Shown piece after piece: positions 23,199 to 37,000 of a DNA stretch of 64,000 nt (positions are counted from its first letter, which is position 1; each line of letters starts with the position of its first letter). Source of the DNA: Pisaster brevispinus. Its lineage: Eukaryota > Echinodermata > Asteroidea > Forcipulatida > Asteriidae. The position numbers and the translations under genes were made by a program. The notes beneath the pieces are model-generated. The model did not search any database. It was given only the letters and a program-made list of their open reading frames with translations, and was not told the origin of the DNA. The stretch is taken from assembly GCA_023634235.1 (NCBI GenBank), contig JAMKCF010000041.1:310001-374000 (forward strand), in the 5' to 3' direction.

Positions 23199-23516
23199 AT
23201 GGATGAGACCAAACAGCAGGAGGACAGGACTTTCCTCAGAGAGCGATTTATAAAGACTCTCCTTGCAATGTCAGGATGTAAAGTGACCTTTGACCTCCAG
23301 GAGCGGACATCTGTGCGAGCTTCATTTGGCACATCTGATGTGGACATTCTACGCTTTCAAGTGTCGGACTTGGAAACACCGATTGGAGTACAGGAGCAGG
23401 CTTTACTGAGATGTTCAGACATTCTTTCCTTGGAATGCGAGATGGGGCCACAGCGAGAAACATCCTCAAGAGACGACTCATTGTCCAGTTCGAGGACGAC
23501 AGAAAATGTTGGATGA
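23199..23516 (+). CDS. GEMIN7: Gemin7, Sm-like subunit of the SMN complex
   Basis: A 105-residue intact ORF in one coding exon. Residues about 14-80 match human Gemin7 strongly: LRERFIKTLLAMSGCKV, SVRASFGTSDVDI and TPIGVQEQALLRCSDIL correspond to the Sm-like fold. Gemin7 pairs with Gemin6 as an Sm-like dimer and helps the SMN complex load Sm proteins on spliceosomal snRNAs in the cytoplasm. The protein is shorter than the human one (about 131 residues) because it lacks the long proline-rich N-terminus; the C-terminal Ser/Glu tail is its own. The start is fixed by an in-frame TAG at 23190-23192. A likely 3' splice site (TTTCAG, ending 23176) precedes it, so a 5' non-coding exon lies upstream, probably near 22900-23060. 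An out-of-frame ATG at 23177 opens a nine-codon uORF whose TGA overlaps codons 2-3 of the gene. The gene is divergent from GTF3C2 and convergent with the ABHD gene. Confidence 0.93.
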   Translation: MDETKQQEDRTFLRERFIKTLLAMSGCKVTFDLQERTSVRASFGTSDVDILRFQVSDLETPIGVQEQALLRCSDILSLECEMGPQRETSSRDDSLSSSRTTENVG

Positions 23517-23989
23517 ATTTTTATGCTCTTGAAAATAACTTGGCCTTTTAATTTTGAAAAGTTTACTGGCTAATTGGCTATGGCTGCCTCTTCAACAGTG
23601 GCGTGACCAAGGCGGGCAGGGGGCAGGCAGGGGCGGTAGCCCCCCCCCCCCCTCAGAACCCTCCCCCAGGAGATTAAACAAATGCACAAATGAATGGTTC
23701 ATTTGTGAAAAAGTGAAAATGGTTATTGCCGCTGTCTTCAGTCATACAAAAGAAGTCTTGGTACTAGACATTGATGCTGTAGTGTATTGACTTGCCATGG
23801 GAACAGTGCCCTCCATCGGAATGTAGACATCCTAATGTAGGATGCATGTTAAAAAGAACATTTCCTTGTCGAGGAACAAATTTGAAAATTTTCTCACTTT
23901 CATTTTATTGTTGTTTCCGATATGCCCAGCTGATGAATTTTCTGTGTAGTTCTGGCAGTAAGCATCTTCAAGAAATAAAATCTTACTGC

Positions 23990-24360
23990 TCTAGTGGGTA
24001 CAAATCATTTTCCGTTGTTGCGCCACGTCTTTGGAACCAGCTATCTTTACACATCAGGGCCCAATTTTATGGCTCTGCATACTGCCAAATTCTGTGATCA
24101 CCATTCTTCACAAGTGATGAATTTCTGCGTTAGCTTTGTAAGCAAAGAATGCCTAGTAACGTGGAATATGCACAGACACAAATTCCCAATGCTAACCTGT
24201 GAAATATGCTTGATGAACGTGCGGAATTCCCTGCTTCCCTAGGCGCTGATTCTTTGCTTCCAGTAAGCACAGCCATGAAATTGGGCCCCGTACCTCACTA
24301 ATGCAGTCTTTCGACAAGTATTATATCTCTTGTTTACTGTAAATAGTGCCCCAAGCACCT
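23990..24360 (+). pseudogene. LINE C-terminal fragment interrupted by MITE M3
   Basis: FSVVAPRLWNQLSLHI (about 24010-24056) is the same conserved CR1/L2 C-terminal motif as at 12181-12369. It stops where an M3 element (24057-24288) begins, and plausible LINE sequence (SLMQSFDKYY) resumes after it. Confidence 0.65.
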
Positions 24361-25309
24361 TGGTGGTCACAGGTGGATTGGTGAGCTTAATAAAACTCTG
24401 TCATTGATGTAAATGTATTTTGAAAAAGTAAATTCCCAACCCCTCCTTTACTTCTTTACATAAATATTGGATCAGTTTTTGAAGAAAACAAATTTTGACA
24501 CATGCAGATATTTCCAAAATGATTTTTATTACAAAACAATCTGTATAATCTCTCTTTTATATATATCTTTTATAAAAAGCAACTTTTACGCCGATTCCCA
24601 GTACAATATTCCAATTTGAAGGTCAAAAATAAATTTATGCATAGCAGTGACGTCCTAATCCGAATACCATAAAATAATTATTATAACAATTTATATTGCA
24701 CCCCTTACATAAAAGCGCATAAAACACATAAAATCCACATAATAGAAAAAAATATAAAGAAATAAACACATATAAATTAGCCATAGTTCCAAGTATAGGC
24801 CACTTCAATAAAAATCATCATTATTTCACATAAAATAACAAACGAAGATCTTTCAAGTCTTTTTTTATTTTTGGAAGACAATTTTGTTCCGGTCTTTGGA
24901 AACTCATCGTGATAGCCTGGCAACTGTGGAAACGTCATCAAATACTTCCTTCTGATGTCTTTTTAACCAATTTTAAGAAAAGTAAAAATTGCGTTGCTTT
25001 AAATTTGGCTTTGGCATTTTTCTTCTCATTCAAAAAATATTCCACTATCGTTTTTGTTTTTAATACTTGGAGAGACACATTTCTCAGGGTGAGAATTTTG
25101 GCTATGTCCAAGACCACTAATTAAAATGTTTAATAGAAGTGCTAATTAATACTGGCAATAAGTGTCCTGAGAATGGTTTCGCTTGTCATTCTACATGTCA
25201 ATTGTCATTCCCCCCACCAAAAAAAAAACCAAACATATATTATAAAATATATCCCCTGTGATTTATTATTCCCTACTTGAAATAATACATTGCATCCCCT
25301 TAAGGTGAT

Positions 25310-25520
25310 CCCTCTGCTGCCACTTCCCAGGTTGTATCGTAAACTTGGGGATGATTCCTGGCTACACGGCAGTTAACGGTTGAATACTTCTGACTGGCAC
25401 CTCGAACAAAGGTGTTGACAAAATAGGGAGATCACCAAAATAGGGCTAGACAGCTCAGTTGGTAGAGCGCCAGCGCGGTCATAGGTTCAAATCCTGCTCT
25501 AGTCAATTTGTCATCGTTTA
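25310..25520 (+). mobile_element. SINE family S2
   Basis: CCCAGGTTGTATCGTAAAC body, the tRNA-like head GGCTAGACAGCTCAGTTGG (A box) and GGTTCAAATCCTGCTC (B box) at 25443-25500. Confidence 0.7.
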
Positions 25521-26044
25521 ACCCCAAAATATTGGTCAGATTGTGGGCGGAGTTGCTTTAAGCTAATATTTCTCGAAGGTGTAAGCTCATTGGTTAAACA
25601 CATATCATTACGTCATAGCGAGAGTTTATGATTGGACGATTATCCGCCCAGTACAGGAAGTGAATATTCAATATCCGATTCCAGCATACGTAATTAGCGC
25701 TGGAATCCCTGCGCAATGATAAAGAAAAACGAAAGCTGCCGTTTACAATGGGAACAAGGCTCTGTTTCGGCCTCTTTTTTTGGTACGAGGTTGAAAAACC
25801 ATGCTTCGACCCCACTGTATACTGTATATCAAGTACTGCAGTACCGTGCCAGTGTTGTTATGCTTCCTGGTGAATTCAAAGCGGGGTACTTTCGTAAAGG
25901 CTACAAAATATGAGCAAAACTCTTCATTTTTGAAAAAGAGCACAGCTTCTATAAATAGATTCACATTTGCTGTTATAGATTAATGAGCTTAAATGCCTAA
26001 TTCTCAACTCCAAACCAAACTGAACATTTAGTTTTGTTGAATTA

Positions 26045-26425
26045 CACTAAAGGCAGGATATACTTTTCGTATTACTCTACAAGTTGTTGACCATAAAAGC
26101 TTACTTGGTAAGGAGCACTGAAGAGCTGCTGATACTATCAAACATTGTGAGAAACGACTCCCTTTGAAGTATTGTAGTTTCAGAGAAAGAGGTAATTTTC
26201 ACCCGAATAATTTAAATCTCAGAAAGGCTTCAGGCATGAAGCCTTTCGGGGGCATCTGAAAGCACACAGTTCTATGCAACAAGGGTGTTTTTTTTCTTTC
26301 ATTATTGTCTTGCAACTTCGATGACCAATTGAGCCCAAATTTTCACAGGTTCGTTATTTTATACATATGTTGTGCTACACCAAGTGTAATTTGACAATTA
26401 CCAAAAGTATACCCTGCCTTTAAAC
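26045..26425. mobile_element. MITE family M1 copy
   Basis: Left end AAAGGCAGGATATACTTTTCG, right end ACCAAAAGTATACCCTGCC; a well-preserved copy with the TTGAGCCCAAATTTTCACAGG block. Confidence 0.75.
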
Positions 26426-27079
26426 ACTTGATAAACCTTTTCATGGTGCAATAACACGGTGATTGAAAACCTATCAGAGCGCCCCCAACACCCTTTACCC
26501 TTAATTCACCTTACTCTAATTCTATCAAATTTAAATACACCACATATATCATTAACTTACATGAACAACTGCCTAATATTTCACCATTATACTATTTCAA
26601 ACTTTACACCAAATTTCTCACAATTAACGTGATTATTACAGTATTCTCACATGCCACAACATTAACTAATTAAGTACTGACATATTTTGACATTTAAAAT
26701 TACTCTTCTTAAAATAAAATTATTCACTGAAAGACGTGCGTATACAAGCAATTGATTGAAGTGGCTGATTTTTGAAATGAATTTAGAAAAAATAATTCAT
26801 CTCGCTTATTTTTGTTGACTGCCCCAAAAAGATTTCCATAGACTTTTAAATGTAATTTTGTACCCCACAGTGATGACGTCTTTAACAAAAATTATCCTGC
26901 AGTCACAACTTATAATACATTTGTATGGAATCCTCAAACAAATTTGGTTAAAAAGACCTGGCAATCAAAAATCAGGGAAGAGAAATGTCAGACTTTTATC
27001 TCAATTCAAAAATGTTCATGTCTGCCTGGTGAAAACCCCCAACGATTTCCTTCGGTGACTGCCCTACATGTATGTTTCA

Positions 27080-27300
27080 ACAGTTACACCCCTATGTTAC
27101 CACACCCCTACTGTATTTTCCTCATCCAAACCCTTACCCTAGCCCTAGAGTGTAGATTATTGGAAAATAGGATTGGAAGCTCTAACATAGAGCGGTCACC
27201 TTTCCGACAGCCCCATGTTCCCATAGCCCATGATCGACGCGCTAGGGTGAGGGTAAGGATGAGGAACACGCACTTGTAGGGGTGTCGGAACATAAGTCTA
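27080..27300. mobile_element. Inverted-repeat element
   Basis: CCTCATCCAAACCCTTACCC (27120-27139) faces GGGTGAGGGTAAGGATGAGG, with CACCCCTA/TAGGGGTG outside. Both strands give spurious Arg/Val-rich ORFs. Confidence 0.6.
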
Positions 27301-27808
27301 GTGATGTACCATCCCTTATGATTAAGTTTCTATTGGAGTAAATATACTTTCCTGGGTTTTATTAGTAACATACATTTTTTATGTTGGAGTGTCGGAACAC
27401 AGGGGTGTCAGAACATAGGTGTGACTAACCATTTCCTTTAGATATAAACAAATCCCGCTCTTTGATCTACTTTTCTAGAGCCGAGTATACCATTTTCCTG
27501 AAGCTCCTTGTTATCTATAACTCCAGGGGTTACTAAACGGTGGCAATAGACCTTTATCATGCTGTGGTCATTTGTGTCGGGTAACCTGAATGCAATAATT
27601 ACAGAGGCAGTTCTTAATCACACATCATGAAAGGAACCAGACTAACTTTTCCGTCCAGCCTCGATTTGGTTACATTGAACCGAATAGAAGAAAAGCAAGA
27701 TGGCCACACCATGGTAAAAGTCATTACCATTATTTTAACAAAGCTCCTAATATTTGTTTCAGACATTTTGTTAGCAATAAGTCTCGTCTCTTTAAAAAAT
27801 TAACACTT

Positions 27809-27988
27809 AAGCCCGGTTCATACTTCCTGCGAGTGCAAATGCGATACAAATTTTTTCGTCACAGCTCTGTTTTCGCTGCGAATGTTTTGCTGGAGTTGAG
27901 CACATCTCAACTCTTCCAAATTGTTCGTTGCAAATTTGTGACATGAAAATTCGTACGGTGTAAATCGCAGGAAGTAAGAACCGGGCTT
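27809..27988. mobile_element. 180-bp MITE
   Basis: Ends AAGCCCGGTTCATACTTCCT and, inverted, AAGCCCGGTTCTTACTTCCT. It lies about 100 bases past the ABHD stop codon, probably in or near the 3' UTR. Confidence 0.75.
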
Positions 27989-28094
27989 TATACTGCTTCG
28001 AACTTTCGTTCGGCGTCGCACCTAAATTTTGGAAGTTAATAGAAATACAAAAATATGCAAATTTGTGATGTAACCCACTATATGCTAATTTATG

Positions 28095-31000
28095 CTAATT
28101 TTTACTCATCAATACCTCTCTAATACCATGCTGAAAGAAGCCATGAATAAACTGGTCAAAGAGTCTCAGCATATACCCATTACCCTTCGGTACAAAACCC
28201 TCCGTGAATCCAACATGGCCGCCGTGTGATGTTACCACAAGAGCAATGTTGCTTTGTTTCTTGGCATCGTCCATCGGAATAGCTGCAGGAAGTAACACAA
28301 AACGAAAAAAGTTACTGCAGGTTTGTGATTTGTCACGTTATTTCAATTAGTGCCGCGCTTCAATTTGCCTCAACAATTTTTCTTGGGGAGATATGCTAGA
28401 AAAGGAAAATAGCAAATAGTGTGCCACAATTGCCCCTAAATTGATTGCACCAAGATTCAAATCCTTTTTTGAAACATTAAAAACCTAAACTCCCTTGGGT
28501 GAATTACATGGTCTCGCTTAGAACAGCCCAAATGTACACACACAAGTAAGATCGAGATACAGTGTTTTAGCACAGAGTATTTCCGTGTGGGCTACAGCAT
28601 TTTTGCACTGACGTGACGATATGATAACTAAATATATCCAAACAATTGGACTCCGATTAAACCAAATCTGTTTACTAGTGTAGTCCTCAGTCTAGCAGAA
28701 TCGAACAAAACGCAGTTGGATTTTGAAGGTTTGGGGAAGGTTGTTCGGGTTAACACGTTGACTGCCGGTCATAGATTCGTAGGGCGTTCCCATTTGCCAA
28801 GTGTGGTGCGCATGCGAACAGCAAAAAAAAAATTATAATAATTTGAACATACAAATTCTAAGGATGTATGTCCTCACCACTGCCAGAAGCGTATTTTTTG
28901 CATTCTTAGTGATGCCAGTGTATTCAATTAACAAAACAAAAACCTTTCATTCTCTACGAGTATACTCGTAGTGGCAGAATCCGTTACACCTGTTACTACG
29001 AACATACTCGTAGGCAGCAGTCAATGTGTTAAAGATTGTTCTTACTCTCTAGTGGGGCGAAGGGATCGTCACCAGCGCTCAAGCACAATGTTGGTATCTC
29101 GATGCGATGTACTTTGTTATGTAGAGTGGCCTCGCTGTAGTAATGGTCTACATCATGGTAACCAAACACCTTGGTTGTAAAACGCTCATCAAACTCCTTG
29201 ATGGTTTGCGACTAAAATAAAATAAATTTTTCATCGTGAAACCTTTTTTTTTTACATTCTCGTAACAGCAGTGGAAAGAAATCTTTACTGTATGAACCTT
29301 TCTATTGTCTGATCATTCTTTATCATCCACTGTGATTTTGAATGAGGGAATAAAAGAGCCGTGTTGAGGTCTTAAACGGCCGTTTAAAACCGGCAGGGCC
29401 GTGGCCGTGTGATAAAGGACCAGTCAAAGGACCGAGCCAAACGGGAGGTCCTTTATCACACAGCCATGACCCTGCAAGGTTTAAATGGCTGTTTAAGACG
29501 AAGTCACCACTCGTTTATTCCCATTTCTAAATACCAACTCTGCGTTGAATTTGTATCCATGTTGAGCGCTAAGTAGCTTCTCGCACAAGTTTCAAAATTT
29601 CGCACTTAAGTTTCAAACTATCACATTGAAGTTTCAAATCATTGCATGCAAGCTTCAAACTTGCGTGAGCCAATTATGTGACCCACCAAATTAAATTGGG
29701 CTGAGAAATTTGCGGACTCCACCTTATCGTCTTGTAGCGCCTTCTTTTGCCTCAATCTCAACAGGCTAGTTTAAACACTTTCACCGTGTTTATATCGCAC
29801 GTTATTAAACATGGTCATGTGATGTCCTCTCAACCAATCAGAATGGATAAACTGTCCAAGGTATTAATGAATGATAGCTAATCTATACAAGTCTGCAATA
29901 TGATATCATGTGGTGATTGAGTACACACGCACACACACACACACATACACACACAAGACTTCTCTTTGTTCTCCCATTGTTTGAACTTAAAAAATAAAAT
30001 AAAATTGCCGCGCCCCCATTGGCTTTGTACACGAAAGCAAAGCGTGGATGTCCTCGTTCTGTCAAACACCCGGATCCCTTTTGTTAAAGCCCTCGGTTTC
30101 AACGGGTAGACAAGCTCACACATAATTATAAATTCCATAAATCAAGGACTTCTCTTTATTCTCTCATTGTTTTTTTTTTTTGTTTTTTTTGCGACGCCGG
30201 AATTGGTTTTGTTCACGAAAGCGAAGCGAGGATGTTCTCGCTCTATCAAACATCCGGATCCCTTTTGTTAAAGTCCTCGGTTTCAACGGGTAGACACGCT
30301 CACACATGTTTATCAACTCCGTAAATCAAGGACTGCTCTTTATTCTCTCATTGTTTTGACTTGGTTTTTTTTAGCGACGCCCGAATTGGTTTTGTTTACG
30401 AAAGTGAAGCGAGGACGTCATCACTCTGTCAAAACACCCGGAACCCTTTTGTTGAAATCCTTGGTTTCAATGGGTACAGACCTACTGAGTTCTGCGCAGA
30501 TTATGCCACAATACACAACCCATACAGCTGAATGGTTTTAAATGGTTCAACAACTCACTGGAAAATGTTACCGAAAGTCTGAGGGTTAAAATGATAATAT
30601 AACAGAGATGCATGGACATACCTGCATGGCATAGTCTGTGTCGACATGGCCCTCAAATATGTGAGCATTCCTAGGACAGAAATAAACATTTTAAAAATCA
30701 AAATCTGAGGCTCCACATCTACCAGTGATTTTTTAGCACCAGGCCAGTAAACTTATTTTAAATGCTATTGTGTTTTTTTTAATTGAATAATGGTTCCTCG
30801 GTGTTAATTATGTTCAAATTTTTACTTTGAGTCTGATGATAATATTCTAAATCTGTTGAGTATCAAAGTATACTCCCCGAAATAAAAAAAATGGGGGGAA
30901 TATACCACTCATTCCAGGCACCCTAGTGAGCCAAAAAGTTTGATCGGCAGCAGGGAGAGGTGTTGGGAGCCGCAGAACCTAGCACAGGCTGTAAGCAAAG

Positions 31001-34000
31001 AACAGATGGATACACCTTATCTGAAGGTTAGATCAAGGTAGGTCTGTATGTCTGTACAATTTTGTGCACAAAGTTTAAGAGCGAAAATATTTTTCAGCCC
31101 ATCCAAAAAAATTAACCTTCACAACTCTGGGGCCTGACCCCCCTCCCCAACTTTTTTTTTGAAATGTGGAATGCTCCAGTCTATGATTTCAAGGACTTTG
31201 AAAACAACAGCTTTTTTTTCCACAAGACAGACATAAAAAGTCAGAATTCAGATAAAAGTCAGAAGTTTCTCATTCCTGTAGGTGCAAAAAAACTGCGCAA
31301 CAGTCAAGTATACACAGCACTGCTATGGTTACCCTGAACTTCCAATCGCAGCAAGCTTGTGCTTTGGGAGCCCAAGCAAGGTCGGACCCAAAGAGGTCAA
31401 GGTCACCTGACCTATGTGGACATACTACGCAGGGACACCGACATTGCGACAACAGGGGCCGATTTCACAAAGAGTTAAGATTGATCTTAACTGTGCATCA
31501 ATCTTAATTGTTAAGCAAAGTGTGATGTCACAATAGAAATCACTATGGTGATGCTGACAACTCATCTTAAGATGAATCTTAGTGCTTTGTGAAATCGAGC
31601 CCAGTTGAAATATCTACATGCATGAAGGACAGGGAGATCTAGGGACACTTCTCCCGTGACATCTTTGGCCGAAGACACCTCTCGAAACAGAAGGAGTAAG
31701 ACTTACTTGGCCAACACCCGTGTGAGTTCTCGAGTCAAGAAGCGATTGAAGAGGATGAGATTCACAGGAGTCTCGAGTGACTCTGTGGACTTCATGGTGT
31801 TCCAAGCCACAGACACCGTCATGGCTGCCTTCAGCGGTGTCTCCCTGCCAACTTTAGCCAGGTAGTTAAACAAAATGATCCTGGAAAATAAGAACAGAAA
31901 TGTATTATTGGTCATGCTGATGATGACTGCTCTATGTTCTGACGACCCTGTGCTCTGACCATTGGCATAACCAGAGGGGGACAGGAGGCCACTTCTCCTT
32001 CCCTCTGTCCGGTAGCCTGGATCTTCCTGTCAACAAGTTACTCACCCCCCAATAGAGATGCCAACAGCTATGATTGGTGCCTCTGGATATAAGCCGTGGA
32101 CATGTTTGATGACATACTCTAGGTCCTCAGTGTTGGCAGCACAGTAGGTCCTAGGTGTCTAAAAACATAGATCAGAAACACAACTCTCGTAAACTAAATT
32201 AAGCATATTTTATATTTTTCTGTTATAGACCTTATGCATATGACGTCATTTGAGTAGGGCGCCCTCTCCTAGAGGTCAAAAGGACGTTGTTCATTGGCCA
32301 ATTCTGTGCACCGCTCGTACAAATCTGTGCGTTTTCCATTGTTTCATCACCAATTTACAACTAAGATGCCTGGAATTTCATCTTTGAGGGGCAAGGGTAT
32401 TGTCATTGTTCAAAGGGCACTTCCATTGGGAAAATCTAATAGTTTCTGGGAAATCTGAAGGGGCACTTGAAATACAACCAGCGGAACATGCAATCCGCCA
32501 TTTCGCGGAGTCCAAAATTTGGTTCTACAAAACAGTGGGCCGTGTCATGAAATTACACAAAAACCATACAATTTTAAGAAACATTTATGTGAATCATTAT
32601 ATTCTACTTTTGAAATATCTTTCCAACCATATTCATTCATAACAAATGCTTTTTATAGCCCAAAGTACCCAATCCGAAGGCAATGTGACCTTTAATTGAT
32701 TGCACATCATGGGAGTGGTGTTTCTCACCTTAATAACGGCACCACCTAGGCCTCTGTAGTTGAACACTACAGACCGGTACCCATGTTTCATCAATGCCTT
32801 GTTCATGTTCAGGCAGTAATGACTTTTACTTGACCCTAGAAAAGAAGAAAACAATCATCCAAAGAGAAAAAAAAGACAATGCTGTAAAACAAGAGAAGTT
32901 CATCTTTGAAAAAAAAGCTTACTGAAAGCTTACTGATTATGAAGTTCATACTAGAACCATTTTTCTTTGAAAACATTTCCCTCTGAAAGGAAGTCACACT
33001 GGAGAAAACTGTATCTGAAAACTTTTATTAAGAACAATGTGTTTACATGGCTGTAAATTGTGCAAGGTTTTCTCAAAATTGCCTCCCGACTCACATAAAC
33101 GGATTAAGCCCAAATTTTCACAAGTTTGTTATTTCATGTATAAAGTCAATCAAACAAAACGTGAACACTGTCCATGATGTCTGTGACTATTTTGTCAGCT
33201 CTACCAATCCTAGTACCTTCAACTGCAAGGTCACATGTTTTTACTGACCATCGGAGCCCAGGATCTAGGGTTAAATGTTCTGCAAGCCTTACATCAACAT
33301 AAACAAATGAACAAAGTAAATGAAGAAATTAAAGTATTTCTGTTCATAGACACCCTGTTTCATCAGTCATTTACATGTAAGTGTACTGTCAGTGGACAAT
33401 TTGGATAATGAGTTTTTAAATTTCCAGCAAATTTGACCCTTTTACCAAATCATTGCTAAAACCTTGTTTCTGTTCTCACAACAGTGTGCTTCACCTGTTG
33501 TGGTAAAAACTTTAAAGATTCAGTTTTGCCTTAAATTCAAAGGATGTGTGCAATATTGATCAGAATGAAGCTTTAAATGTCGACAGATTTGCACTTGACT
33601 TACACGGTATGAAAATGTTCACGGTGGGAAAACTGCCCTTGAAATAGTTTTGCTTGAAATTCTTCAAGAAACAATTAGTGTTGTATTATGAGTCCAAAGC
33701 CTTGGATGTTTGAGAGCAGGTTTTCACTATTTTCTATTGACTCCAGTGACCGATTGAGCTTAAAACAATCACAGATTTTGTTAATTCATGTATATGTTGG
33801 GTTACATGGTAAAATGCAGATAGTAGTCTTTGACAATCACCAATATTGGTATTATGGGTATCTACGGTTTTTTTTATTGGAAGAGAGACCAAATAATTCT
33901 ACTCCACAGTTCAGACACTGTCGTGGAATGATTGACAGGGGACTTGACATGAACGCCAAGGCGGTCAGGAGAAAAACCGAACTGATTTACCCGTTATTCC

Positions 34001-37000
34001 AGGCAGTATGAGAACGGTTGGGCGAGTAGACTGGCTGTGTTTGACATCATCGTTATTATCCATCCAGTCAATGACAATCTCCCCTCCATCTGACAGCTTC
34101 AACTTCTCACTTTAGCCCAAGAATAAACAAATATGAGTTTATAAGACATTTCATTTTTATCTCCTGATGTAGTCTTGAGTGGCCACGTTCATTTTTGTTC
34201 GCAGCCGCCGATATCGCAAACTGAATAACCGGAGCCAGTTGATGTTGCGCCCTCTATTAGTGACTACTACAAAAACTAGCGTCGCCAATCAAGACTACTC
34301 CTGATGATGACAAATATTATTCTTTATCCCTAATTTGCAAATCGACACCAACCCTTAGAAATCTGAGAAATTATCCATGCATGAATCATTTCTCAGATTC
34401 AAATGTTTTTGGGTAAAAAAATTTTTTCAAACCATATTACATCGATGGAAAACTTTCTCAAAATAGTGTATACTATCAACAGCTGCAGTGCTTCTCACCA
34501 AGTAAGTTTTTACGGTCACTAATTTTAGGGTTTTGCCAATCTATGATCCGACCTTTTAGGACATAAATGAACAAATTAATTAATTGTTTTGGGAGGAATA
34601 AGGCCTTTTCACACTACCTGCATTTCAAAACCGCGTTGAAACCTACCCGGGTCCTCTCCGGTTCAGCCTCGCTTCTTTTCGACACGGATCAGAGATAAGC
34701 AACATTCACACTGGTCTTTACGTGAACCGGCTAATGCGTGAACCGTATAACGAAAAATGCAATTTCGATCCGGATTGAGATTTTCAACCGCCAGGGTTGA
34801 TTTCTATCCGGCTAGAGCATGCTACCCGTATCGGAGGCGGGTTGAAATTTTTAGTGTGAAACGGGGTGAACAAAATCTCCGGGTCGGAACCGGTTCCGAC
34901 CCTGAGATTTTGGACAGTGTGAAAAGGCCTATAATAGTTTCAGTTTAAGAATAGACTTGAAGTAGATTCGTACAAACACACATTCTCAAAAATGCATCCT
35001 TGTGGAGCATTCTTTTGTTCTTTCCTTTGACCCTGCACTTAACAGTTTACTATCTAGACTTTGAACACAAATTACCTTGTGAAGCACCCTGGTCTTTAGA
35101 ATTTCTATGTAGAGATCTTTTGTTTGTCCCTTTTTAAAATGAGCCCATTTTATTCGCCTTCATCTTGCACATTCTGTGTGTGAATTTACATTTTTGCAGA
35201 TATTCTCCTGAACTTAATGCAATTCCTGTCACTGTAATTGGTGTGTTTTATCTATTCTTAATCGAACAATTATTTCTGTTGACAATTTTATTATTGGTAG
35301 ACACAGAGAGAAAATTTTATGAAACAAATTTGTACACTACCTTAAAGATGCTAGGTCCATTTCTGGCCGATTTGATCCGAAAATTCAGATAAAAATTTTA
35401 AATACATATTTTTACAGATTCAAGAAGGTTACAAACTTTCATTTAAGGTATTGCACACAAAAAATCTGCCTTCGATTAGTGGTAGATAGATAAAAAAGAA
35501 ACAAGAAATTTGCAGGATCAAGAAATTTATTCAACAAGTCCATCAGCTATACAAACAATTTTCCCATGTTACATGCATTTTTTACATTGTTCTTGGCAGA
35601 AATGTGAATGTTTGTGTATGTTTTTCCTTTCAAAGCATCATCTGCCAAAATTCAATCAGAGAGAGAAAAAAATAACAACCAAAATCCGTTTGGCGATAAA
35701 TGAAAAACCATGCAACTTAAAGGGGCTGTGTAGTCATGATCAAAGCAGGCCTGTGGCTGTATATGGAATTATGGACTCTCACCCAGTTCCTGCATGCACG
35801 CGCACTCCGTATGATATCTACAATGATCTATGAATTGCATGCATGCAGGAACTGGGTGTGAGTTCAAATTCCAAGTAGAGTCACAGGCCTGCTAATGATG
35901 GCACAGCATTGGAGTGCTAACTACATTACCTTCGGTACTGAATGGACGCAAAAAACTTCATTACGATCGGACCGATTGTCTGTAGCTGATGGATGAAACA
36001 CCACATGGTAGGTCTGAAGGGCTCCCTCAACATCGGAATGTGCCGTCCAACAAACTGGAGAAACTTCCCATCCTTACCAAAAATTTTGGGTTTCTGTAAA
36101 ATCCAGTGGAAAGAATGGGAAATTTGATAATGACATCAAATTTTTAAAAGAACAAAGTTTATAATTCTTGAGGCTTTGCATGGTGAGGTATCAATGCATA
36201 TTCGGTTTGCGGTAACACCATGTGTAATATCTACTACATGTAGGCTGTGTAGATTTATTCTTTGGGAACTACATGTAGGTCTTGCTTTTTATTCTACCGC
36301 TGTGGAGTAGACATCATTATTCGGGAGACTACGGAGTAGATATCGAAATTCGGGAGAAAAGTCTCCCGAACTCCGATATCTACTCCACGGCAGTAGAATA
36401 AATAGCAAGCCTATATAGCTCTCAAAAAACAAATCTACAAAGCAAAGTAGATACCGCAAACCGAATAATTAGAAAGAATTAAGGAACAAGATTGTGAAGA
36501 GAGAGTTGCGATAATCGTAACCCTCCATCTTCCCCAACTGTCAATCGTAATATCCTACATCTACATCTTTTCTGCTACTTGTCAAAGCCTGTTCAGCACC
36601 CATTGGTCTACGACTGTTGGGAGGAAGGAAGGCTTGAAGGAGGGTTATGATTGTCATATTCATTGCTAAATAAACAAACAGTTGATCAATACAAACAAAA
36701 TGAGTTACAAACGGATGCTTATATTACTTGGTTGGGCCATAATTTTGGTCTAATTTTCTTCCTTCATGGGCATACACATGACATACATGTTGTTCCAACT
36801 ACTTTATAATCTAGCAAAGAAAAGAGCGTTAAGGTAAAAATGGTTTCAAGGTTTCAAGGTTTATTTTGTTTCCTCAGTATCAAATCTTATACAGGCAATG
36901 TATGTTTCAATAATAATACAGTTTAGCCAGGTTGATATAGATTACACTTTGGGATACTGCAAGGGAGCTCACTAAGAAGCAAAGCTTATAAGCGTGAGCC

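Larger units (their letters stand above)
23517..28094. other. Region between the convergent gemin7 and ABHD genes
   Basis: No gene found. It holds a LINE fragment with an M3 MITE inside (23990-24360), an S2 SINE (25310-25520), an M1 MITE (26045-26425), an inverted-repeat element (27080-27300) and another MITE (27809-27988). A polyadenylation-type AATAAA is present at about 24388, but its link to gemin7 is not proven. Confidence 0.6.

Noticed and set aside
26944..27279. Pair of overlapping ORFs on opposite strands with RVRVRMR-type text
   Set aside because: Both come from an inverted-repeat element (27080-27300), not from a gene.
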